19,147 nucleotides of DNA, from positions 1 to 19,147 of the forward strand of contig JAZNXY010000014.1 of the NCBI GenBank assembly GCA_045594105.1. The letters are read 5' to 3'. A program made the position numbers and the translations under genes. Below, piece after piece: positions 13,533-19,147 of the stretch. The notes beneath the pieces were generated by a model. It was not told where the DNA came from and searched no databases. It was given only the letters and a program-made list of their open reading frames with translations. Positions within the stretch are counted from its first letter, which is position 1, and each line of letters starts with the position of its first letter. This DNA comes from URNF01 sp045594105 (GTDB taxonomy: Bacteria; Bacillota; Clostridia; Oscillospirales; Acutalibacteraceae).

Positions 13533-14720
13533 ATGAAAAAGATCCTGGCATTGCTCTTGGCTGTTGTTATGGTTCTCGGTCTTGCCGCTTGCGGTGCGAA
13601 AGAGGAAGCAGCCGACATGAAAGTTGGTTTCATTTTCCTGCACGATGAAAACTCTACTTATGACAAGAACTTCATCGATGCGGCGAAAGAAGCCTGTGCA
13701 AAAATGGGTGTCACCATGGTGCAGAAGACCCAGATTCCTGAGTCCAACGCTTGCTATGACGCAGCTGTTGAACTGATCGAGGTTGAAGATTGTGACATCA
13801 TCTTCGCTGACTCCTTCGGTCATGAATCCTTCTTGATGAAGGCCGCGCAGGAATACCCGAACGTGGAGTTCTGCCACGCTACCGGTACTCAGGCACACAC
13901 CGCAGGTCTCAAAAACTTCCACAACGCATTTGCACACATCTACGAAGGCCGTTATTTGGCAGGCGTGGTTGCAGGCATGAAGCTCAAAGAAATGATCGAC
14001 AAAGGCGAAATCACTGCTGACAAAGCAAAAATGGGTTACGTTGGTGCGTTCACCTTTGCAGAGGTTATGTCCGGCTACACCTCCTTCTATCTTGGTGCGA
14101 AATCCATCGTTCCGGAAGTGACCATGGACGTTAAGTTCACCGGCTCCTGGTACGACGAAACCAAAGAAAAACAGGCGGCTCAGTCCCTTATCGACGGCGG
14201 CTGCGTACTGATTTCTCAGCACGCTGACTCCATGGGTGCTCCCACCGCTTGCGAAGCTGCGAAGGTACCGAACGTTTCCTACAACGGTTCTACCGCAGCT
14301 GCTTGCCCCAACACCTTCCTTATCTCTTCCCGCATCAACTGGGCTCCGTACTTCGAGTATATGATCACCCAGGTTAAGAACGGCGAAGCAATTGATACCG
14401 ACTGGGCAGGCACCATCGAAAACGGCGCTGTTGCTTTGACCGATCTGGGCACCGCTGTTGCTGAAGGCACCGCAGCGAAGCTCGAAACCGTGAAAGCCGG
14501 TCTGAAAGACGGCACCATCAAGGTATTCGATACCGCTAACTTCACCGTTAAAGGCGAAAAATTGACCTCCTACAAAGCTGACGTTGATACCGACGCCAAC
14601 TTTGAAAAAGATACCGAAGTTATCACTGACGGCATCTTCGAGGAGTCCAAATATCGTTCCGGCCCGTATTTCGATATTGAAATCGACGGCATCAACCTGC
14701 TGGACCGCAACTACGGCTAA
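13533..14720 (+). CDS. BMP-family nucleoside-binding lipoprotein of an ABC transporter
   Basis: A 395-residue lipoprotein of the basic membrane protein / PnrA family, corresponding in order and type to NupN of the Bacillus NupNOPQ guanosine transporter. The ATG at 13533 has GGGGG 8 bases before it; the TTG at 13518 overlaps that site and is rejected. Seen: signal peptide with lipobox LGLAAC (Cys20), then MKVGFIFLHDENSTYDKNF, the first ligand-binding strand, followed by DIIFADSFGHESFLMKAAQEYPNVEF and GRYLAGVVAGMKL, typical of the family. It should bind purine nucleosides at the outer membrane face and pass them to the permeases. Some relatives bind other ligands, so the substrate is inferred from family and from xpt next door. 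The codon use of this gene looks more biased (GTT/ACC/TCC-rich) than its neighbours', as is usual for highly expressed proteins. Confidence 0.92.
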   Translation: MKKILALLLAVVMVLGLAACGAKEEAADMKVGFIFLHDENSTYDKNFIDAAKEACAKMGVTMVQKTQIPESNACYDAAVELIEVEDCDIIFADSFGHESFLMKAAQEYPNVEFCHATGTQAHTAGLKNFHNAFAHIYEGRYLAGVVAGMKLKEMIDKGEITADKAKMGYVGAFTFAEVMSGYTSFYLGAKSIVPEVTMDVKFTGSWYDETKEKQAAQSLIDGGCVLISQHADSMGAPTACEAAKVPNVSYNGSTAAACPNTFLISSRINWAPYFEYMITQVKNGEAIDTDWAGTIENGAVALTDLGTAVAEGTAAKLETVKAGLKDGTIKVFDTANFTVKGEKLTSYKADVDTDANFEKDTEVITDGIFEESKYRSGPYFDIEIDGINLLDRNYG

Positions 14721-14740
14721 TAATCACTCAAACGTCTAAT

Positions 14741-14773
14741 AAAAGGCGGGGCACCAACACTGCCCCGCCTTTT
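14741..14773 (+). terminator. Intercistronic hairpin (partial terminator) after the binding-protein gene
   Basis: A perfect 13-base inverted repeat (14741-14753 with 14761-14773, core GGCGGGGCA) with a 7-base loop but only TTTT following. It lies inside what looks like one operon. Such hairpins after the binding-protein gene stabilise the upstream mRNA or allow partial read-through, giving more binding protein than ATPase and permease. Confidence 0.75.
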
Positions 14774-14853
14774 GGAACTTAAAAGTATAGTTTTGAACAG
14801 TGCGCTGCGTAACCGCAGGGTACTCTTGAGAATTATAAAAAGGAGGGTCACAG

Positions 14854-16410
14854 GTGGAAGAAAAAAGAACGGCAATCCAACTGAAAAATATCACCAAGAC
14901 CTTTGGCAGCGTGGTGGCGAATAAAAACGTCAACCTGACGGTCAATCGTGGCGAAATTTTGTCTATTCTCGGCGAAAACGGCAGCGGCAAGACCACGTTG
15001 ATGAATATGATTTCGGGTATTTATTTCCCCGATGAAGGACAGATATTCATCGACGGTAAAGAAGCGGTTATTGCCTCACCGAAGGACGCATTTGACTACA
15101 AAATCGGTATGATTCATCAGCATTTTAAGCTGGTGGACGTATTTACCGCCGCAGAAAACATTGCACTTGGTCTGGAGGAAGAAGGCAAATACGACCTTCG
15201 CAGGACCGAGGCACGTGTGATGGACATCTGCGAAAAATACGGCTTTGAAATTGACCCTAAAAAGAAAATATATACCATGTCGGTATCCGAAAAGCAGACA
15301 GTGGAAATCATCAAGGTGTTGTACCGTGGTGCCGATATTCTGATTCTGGACGAGCCGACGGCAGTGCTGACGCCGCAAGAAACGCAAAAGCTGTTCGCTG
15401 TTTTGCGTCGTATGCGTGACGACGGGAAAGCCATTATTATTATCACCCATAAATTGCACGAGGTGCTGTCCCTGTCCGATCGTGTTTCGGTTTTGCGTAA
15501 GGGCGAATATATCGGCACGGTAAACACCGCAGAGACGAACGAGGCGGCATTGACCGAAATGATGGTCGGCAAAAAGGTGGAGCTGAACATTCACCGTTCG
15601 GAGCCCGTGAATGCCGCACCTCGTCTGGAAGTACATCATATCAATTGCTCTAACCGTGAAGGCGTCAAGGTGTTGGATGACGTCTCCTTTACCGCAAACG
15701 CAGGCGAGATTTTGGGTGTTGCAGGTATTGCCGGCTCGGGTCAGCGTGAGCTGCTCGAAGCGATAGCGGGCTTGCAGAAGCTGGACAGTGGTGCAGTGCT
15801 GTATAACAACCCGCAAAACGGCAAAGCCGAAAACCTGGTAACCAAAACCCCGATGCAGATTCGTGAGCTTGGTGTGCGGTTGTCCTTCGTGCCCGAAGAC
15901 CGCCTGGGTATGGGTCTTGTCGGCAACATGGATATTATAGACAATATGATGCTCCGTAGCTATCGCAAGGGCAAGAGTATGTTCCTTGAGAGAAAAGCGC
16001 CACGTGACCTGGCAGAGCATATCATCGAAGAATTAGAGGTTGTAACCCCGAGTGCCACCACCCCTGTCCGTCGTTTGTCCGGCGGTAATGTGCAAAAGGT
16101 GTTGGTCGGCCGTGAAATTGCCGCTTCTCCCACCGTGTTGATGGCGGCATACCCTGTGCGTGGTCTTGACATCAACTCTTCTTACACCATTTATAATTTG
16201 CTCAATGAGCAGAAAGAAAAAGGTGTTGCAGTTATTTTTGTGGGCGAGGACCTTGATGTGCTGCTTGAGCTGAGTGACCGTATTATGGTTATCGGCTCGG
16301 GTCGTATCACAGGTGTGGTGGATGCCCGTACCGCAACGAAAGAACAAATCGGTCTGTTGATGACCAAAACCGAAGAAAATACAGAGGAAGGAGCGGAGAA
16401 CAATGGCTGA
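14854..16410 (+). CDS. Double-domain ABC transporter ATPase for nucleosides (NupO type)
   Basis: A 518-residue fused ATPase starting at a GTG 6 bases after AGGAGGG. Domain 1: Walker A GENGSGKTT (residues 40-48), Q-loop near MIHQHF, an unusual signature MSVSEKQTVEI (142-152) lacking the GGQ of standard ABCs, Walker B LILDEPTAVL (163-172), H-loop THK (His199). Domain 2: a degenerate Walker A AGIAGSGQREL without the Lys, PEDRLGMGL, an intact signature RLSGGNVQKV and VLMAAYPVRGLDI in place of a normal Walker B, ending with VGEDLD in place of the H-loop. This asymmetry is usual for sugar/nucleoside importers of the RbsA-BmpC kind, so domain 1 and 2 share one full active site. It overlaps the next gene by 8 bases, and both depend on the binding protein upstream. 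Confidence 0.95.
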   Translation: MEEKRTAIQLKNITKTFGSVVANKNVNLTVNRGEILSILGENGSGKTTLMNMISGIYFPDEGQIFIDGKEAVIASPKDAFDYKIGMIHQHFKLVDVFTAAENIALGLEEEGKYDLRRTEARVMDICEKYGFEIDPKKKIYTMSVSEKQTVEIIKVLYRGADILILDEPTAVLTPQETQKLFAVLRRMRDDGKAIIIITHKLHEVLSLSDRVSVLRKGEYIGTVNTAETNEAALTEMMVGKKVELNIHRSEPVNAAPRLEVHHINCSNREGVKVLDDVSFTANAGEILGVAGIAGSGQRELLEAIAGLQKLDSGAVLYNNPQNGKAENLVTKTPMQIRELGVRLSFVPEDRLGMGLVGNMDIIDNMMLRSYRKGKSMFLERKAPRDLAEHIIEELEVVTPSATTPVRRLSGGNVQKVLVGREIAASPTVLMAAYPVRGLDINSSYTIYNLLNEQKEKGVAVIFVGEDLDVLLELSDRIMVIGSGRITGVVDARTATKEQIGLLMTKTEENTEEGAENNG

Positions 16411-17536
16411 TATAACTGCAAAAAAACATCGTGAACCGCTCATTCACATCGCAAAGCGGGATACCATCGCCGGTTGGCAGGCATGGCTCATTCGTTTGGG
16501 TGCCATTGTGATCGGTGTATTGGTGATGAGCATCATTTTGCTCACATTGGCACGCACCTCCAGCGGTCGTTCCCTTTCGCTCGGTGATATTTTCCATCGC
16601 TTGTATCTGAGCGTGTTCGGCCGTCTCTTCCAGGGCAAGTTTTCACAGCTGTGGAAGTTCCTGCAGGAAACTGCCGTGCTGCTGTGCTTGTCTTTGGCGG
16701 TAACCCCTGCGTTCAAAATGAAGTTTTGGAACTGCGGTGCCGAAGGCCAGGCGTTGTTCGGCGGTCTTGCCGCGATGTTCTGTATGATCAACCTTGGCGG
16801 CAAGGTGCCGGAAGTAGTGTTGGTCCCGATCGTCATCCTCGCAAGTATTGTCGGTGGTGCCGCTTGGGGCGTGATTCCCGCCTTCTTCCATGCACAGTAT
16901 CGTACCAACGAAACCCTGTTCACCTTGATGATGAACTATATCGCCACCCAGATTGTTGCGTATTATGTGTACGCAAACGGTCAGGGCTCCAACGTTATCA
17001 ACCCGGTTTCCACCGGTGCATTACCTGTCATCGGCGGTCAGCAGTATTTGTTGAACGTGTTGATTGTGATAGCACTTACCGTAGCGATGTTTATCTATCT
17101 GCGGTACAGTAAGCAGGGCTATGAGGTGTCGGTTGTAGGTGAAAGCCGGAATACCGCAAGATACATCGGCATCAACGTAAAAAAGGTCATTATCCGTACA
17201 ATGATCATCTCGGGTGCTCTTTGCGGTGTCGCAGGTATGCTGTTGGTAGCAGGCAAAGACCATTCTATCAACACCGCAACCGTAGGCGGTCAGGGCTTTA
17301 CCGCCATTATGGTTTCCTGGCTCGGTCAGTTTAATCCGTTTATTATTGCGGCAATGGCTGCATTGGTTTCCTTCCTGCAGATTGGTGCCGCAGGTGCCGC
17401 AGACGCCTATTTCCTTAACAGTGCGTATGCTGATGTTATGGTTGGCGTTGTGGTGCTGTGCCTCGTTGCTTGTGAGTTTTTCATTCGGTATACGGTTAAG
17501 TTCCGTTATACCAAGAAAGGGGGTGCGTCAGCATGA
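16403..17536 (+). CDS. Nucleoside ABC transporter permease 1 (NupP type)
   Basis: A 377-residue integral membrane protein of the BPD_transp_2 family, the larger of the two permeases of the BMP system. The ATG at 16403 lies inside the end of the ATPase gene, with GGAGCGGA as binding site. Seen: a cytoplasmic basic N terminus (TAKKHREPLIHIAKR), a first helix about residues 30-52, the conserved motif GAEGQALFGGLAA near residue 113, NETLFTLMMNYIA, and a segment AVVGESRNTARYIGINVKKVI that fits the cytoplasmic coupling loop to the ATPase. About eight to ten hydrophobic segments. The stop codon overlaps the start of the next permease (ATGA). Confidence 0.92.
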   Translation: MADITAKKHREPLIHIAKRDTIAGWQAWLIRLGAIVIGVLVMSIILLTLARTSSGRSLSLGDIFHRLYLSVFGRLFQGKFSQLWKFLQETAVLLCLSLAVTPAFKMKFWNCGAEGQALFGGLAAMFCMINLGGKVPEVVLVPIVILASIVGGAAWGVIPAFFHAQYRTNETLFTLMMNYIATQIVAYYVYANGQGSNVINPVSTGALPVIGGQQYLLNVLIVIALTVAMFIYLRYSKQGYEVSVVGESRNTARYIGINVKKVIIRTMIISGALCGVAGMLLVAGKDHSINTATVGGQGFTAIMVSWLGQFNPFIIAAMAALVSFLQIGAAGAADAYFLNSAYADVMVGVVVLCLVACEFFIRYTVKFRYTKKGGASA

Positions 17537-18543
17537 TGGGTACTATCGTTCGGTATCTGGCGAGCTCCATTCCGCTTGGCGTACCGCTGCTGTACGGCTC
17601 TACCGGTGAGATTATCACCGAAAAATCCGGTCATCTGAATCTTGGCATCCCCGGCATTATGTACGTTGGCAGTATTAGCGGTGTTATCGGTGCGTTCCTG
17701 TATGAACAGTCGTGCGGTAACGTAGCGGCGAATATGAACGGCGTATTGGCGATTCTCATTCCGTTGCTGTCCTGCATTTTCGGCTCGGTGCTGATGGGTC
17801 TTGTGTATAGCTTCCTTACTGTGACGTTGCGTGTCAATCAGAACGTAACCGGTCTTGCCCTTACCACCCTTGGTGTGGGTCTGGGTAACTTCTTTGGCGG
17901 CTCCTTGGCAAAGCTGGTGGACAGCGACCTGCCCAACATCATCCTTTCCAACACCAGTGCGTATTTCGATGCGTCGTTGCCGTTTGCCGAAAAGCTCGGT
18001 TGGTTTGGCGAGATTTTCCTGTCCCACGACTTTTTGACCTATGCCGCTATTGCGGTGGCGGTTGCAACCGGTATTGTGTTGAGCCGCACACGTGTAGGTC
18101 TGAATCTGCGTGCGGTAGGCGAAAACCCCGCAACCGCAGACGCTGCGGGCATTAACGTGACCCGTTATAAATACCTGGCAACCTGTATCGGCAGTGCTGT
18201 GGCGGGCTTCGGTGGCTTGCAGTACGTTATGGTGTATGCTGACGGTGTATGGTCCAACAATGCGTTCGGTGACCGTGGCTGGATGGCCATTGCGTTGGTA
18301 ATCTTCGCACTGTGGAAGCCGTCGATGGCGATTATCGGCTCGTTCCTGTTCGGTATGCTGTGTAACCTCAACAACTATATGCCGCAGTTCGGTCTGCCGC
18401 TCGGCACCGACACGCAGGAATTGTTTAATATGCTCCCATACGTTGTAACCGTTGTGGTTCTGATTATCACCAGTATGCGTAAAAAACGTGAGCATCAGCC
18501 CCCGCAGAGCTTAGGTCTCCCGTACTTCCGTGAAGAAAGATAA
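17533..18543 (+). CDS. Nucleoside ABC transporter permease 2 (NupQ type)
   Basis: A 336-residue integral membrane protein, partner of the previous permease. The ATG at 17533 overlaps the TGA of that gene by 4 bases and follows AAAGGGGG. Seen: STGEIITEKSGHLNLGIPGIMYVG (the conserved 'E..G..NLG..G.M' permease start), GLALTTLGVGLGNFFGG, and RVGLNLRAVGENPATADAAGINVTRYKY, which is the EAA-like coupling loop to the ATPase. The C terminus is short and basic (MRKKREHQ). It ends the operon and is followed by a strong terminator. Confidence 0.93.
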   Translation: MMGTIVRYLASSIPLGVPLLYGSTGEIITEKSGHLNLGIPGIMYVGSISGVIGAFLYEQSCGNVAANMNGVLAILIPLLSCIFGSVLMGLVYSFLTVTLRVNQNVTGLALTTLGVGLGNFFGGSLAKLVDSDLPNIILSNTSAYFDASLPFAEKLGWFGEIFLSHDFLTYAAIAVAVATGIVLSRTRVGLNLRAVGENPATADAAGINVTRYKYLATCIGSAVAGFGGLQYVMVYADGVWSNNAFGDRGWMAIALVIFALWKPSMAIIGSFLFGMLCNLNNYMPQFGLPLGTDTQELFNMLPYVVTVVVLIITSMRKKREHQPPQSLGLPYFREER

Positions 18544-18546
18544 AAC

Positions 18547-18581
18547 AAAAACGACTGTACCGTTTGGTGCAGTCGTTTTTT
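18547..18581 (+). terminator. Intrinsic terminator of the nucleoside transporter operon
   Basis: AAAAACGACTGTACC (18547-18561) pairs with its complement at 18566-18580 over 15 positions, with one G-U pair and a GTTT loop, and ends in T6. It lies 4 bases after the permease stop codon. Confidence 0.95.
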
Positions 18582-18590
18582 CACTTTATT

Positions 18591-18640
18591 GCCTTCTCCT
18601 CGAGGAGAAGGTGCTGAACGAAGTGAAGCGGATGAGGTGT
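18591..18640. repeat. Short palindromic interspersed-type repeat
   Basis: A perfect 20-base palindrome (18592-18611, arm CCTTCTCCTC) followed by CTGAACGAAGTGAAGCGGATGAGGTG. On the minus strand it reads CCTCATCCGCTTCAC...AGGAGAAGG. From memory this type of block recurs at many intergenic sites in gut clostridia, but only one copy is in this window. It sits between the transporter terminator and the stop codon of the XRE gene. Its function is unknown to me; a REP-like or non-autonomous mobile element is one possibility. Confidence 0.6.
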
Positions 18641-18662
18641 TTTTACAAGCACCCCGTTTTGT

Positions 18663-18893
18663 TTATAATTTCGCATGCTCAAAAATTTCGTGTAAGGGTG
18701 TTTTAATCGCTTTGGATAAAGCCAACAACATATCAAAAGAGATACCCGTATTGGCGTTTTCGATGCGACTGATCGTTTCGTAACTAACGTCCATGGCATC
18801 CGCCACTTGTTGCTGGGTCAAGCCGTTGAGTCTTCTGAAATAGGAAACGGAAAGCCCGAAATTTCGATATTCTTCGTAATTCATATCTTTCAT
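18663..18893 (-). CDS. XRE-family small DNA-binding regulator
   Basis: A 76-residue protein made almost entirely of a Cro/C1-type helix-turn-helix: FGLSVSYFRRLNGLTQQQVADAMDVSYETISRIENANTGIS, in which LTQQQVADAMDVSYETISRIE is the canonical helix 2-turn-helix 3 and LLALSKAIKTPLHEIF the closing helices. The start at 18893 has a GGTG site; ATG 18884 is an alternative. There is no effector domain, so it is a DNA-only repressor type. It is divergent from the partial gene at 18994 with an AT-rich region of inverted repeats between, the normal arrangement for such a regulator controlling itself and its neighbour. Confidence 0.9.
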   Translation of the reverse strand: MKDMNYEEYRNFGLSVSYFRRLNGLTQQQVADAMDVSYETISRIENANTGISFDMLLALSKAIKTPLHEIFEHAKL

Positions 18894-18896
18894 TAC

Positions 18897-18960
18897 ATAT
18901 CACCACATATATTATATTGCTCATATCATGTTGACTTAATGATATAATATGATATATAAT
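18897..18960. promoter_or_regulatory. Divergent promoters with operator-like inverted repeats
   Basis: A rightward promoter: -35 TTGACT (18931-18936), 18-base spacer, -10 TATAAT (18955-18960). Leftward, TATAAT lies on the minus strand near 18910-18915, with no clear -35. Overlying these are four ATATCA/TGATAT half-sites: 18897-18902, 18923-18928, 18940-18945, 18950-18955. The middle two form a perfect 7-base inverted repeat, ATATCAT, 9-base spacer, ATGATAT (18923-18945), centred on the rightward -35 box. This is just where a repressor should bind. XRE binding is inference. Confidence 0.6.
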
Positions 18961-18993
18961 TGCGATAACAGGTCATAAATTGGAGTGGTGATG

Positions 18994-19147
18994 ATGTATT
19001 TGATAGAAGAAATACAAAAAGCGTTTCCACAGATGCGCTCGTTTTTTACGCACAAACAATGGGACGAGTTTTTGGCGTGTGCCTTTGAGAATTTGTATGC
19101 GTATCATTTCTCATTAGGTATATGGATACGCAGTAGGTTGTTGACCG
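18994..19147 (+). CDS. Partial gene of uncertain family, divergent from the XRE regulator
   Basis: Reads MYLIEEIQKAFPQM from ATG 18994, with GGAG 8 bases before it; the ATG directly before it (18991) is an alternative. The frame is open to the window edge (about 51 codons). The visible part has a helical, aromatic-rich pattern, WDEFLACAFENLYAYHFSLGIWIRSRLLT, which reminds me of small clostridial proteins with a DUF6794-type domain. No function is known to me. It is driven by the promoter at 18931-18960 and probably repressed by the XRE protein. Confidence 0.7.
   Translation, partial: MYLIEEIQKAFPQMRSFFTHKQWDEFLACAFENLYAYHFSLGIWIRSRLLT

Noticed and set aside
1..19147. CRISPR array, tRNA/rRNA genes, transposase or prophage genes.
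   Set aside because: No spaced direct repeats of array type, no tRNA-like cloverleaf or rRNA segments, and no transposase or phage motif were seen on either strand.

Overview
The window looks like a piece of a low-to-mid GC Firmicutes genome, most likely a gut-type clostridium of the Oscillospirales/Ruminococcaceae kind. The grounds are strong AGGAGG-type ribosome binding sites with GTG and TTG starts, lipoproteins with Gram-positive lipoboxes, a SleL/YaaH-like LysM protein, a split transketolase, a nupNOPQ-type nucleoside ABC transporter, and simple strong hairpin terminators. The taxonomic placement is inference; there is no rRNA or marker gene here that fixes it.

Layout. (1) 1-957: the C-terminal part of a membrane-anchored surface protein with a cadherin-like beta-sandwich and two tandem modules, convergent through a bidirectional terminator with (2) a minus-strand operon, 4769 to 1004: transketolase N-subunit, transketolase C-subunit, and a large cytoplasmic TIM-barrel/glycoside-hydrolase-like protein. 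(3) 4958-6031: a SurA/PrsA-like lipoprotein with its own near-consensus promoter, divergent from the transketolase operon. (4) 7270 to 6072 on the minus strand: a double-LysM protein with a degenerate GH18-like domain, then a 62-residue protein. (5) 7321-8523: what appears to be the 5'-truncated remnant of a large secreted beta-sandwich protein, then a 35-residue peptide gene with its own terminator. (6) 8806-12220: an O-antigen-ligase/Wzy-type membrane protein, a membrane-anchored polysaccharide deacetylase and the tRNA-dihydrouridine synthase DusB. (7) 12221-12900: a 680-base stretch without a conventional gene. It carries a promoter, an apparent structured transcript of about 420 nt and a strong terminator. 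(8) 12901-18543: xanthine phosphoribosyltransferase followed by a complete BMP-type purine nucleoside ABC transporter (lipoprotein, double ATPase, two permeases). This reads as a purine-salvage unit. (9) 18591-19147: a short palindromic repeat, a small XRE regulator, and a divergent gene that runs off the window, separated by an AT-rich operator-like region.

The most unusual element is the transcript at about 12368-12790. It contains a tandem duplication with a period close to 100 nt. Each unit has a Shine-Dalgarno-like sequence, an ATGAAA mini-ORF of 10 or 12 codons, a TGAAG at or near the stop, and the 10-mer GAGTCCAATG, which can form a small hairpin. I do not recognise it as tmRNA, RNase P RNA, 6S, SRP RNA or a common riboswitch. 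It is the best candidate here for an undescribed system. The other features worth a second look are the truncated secreted protein and its tiny downstream peptide gene, the GH18-like protein without a catalytic motif, and the operator at the right edge.
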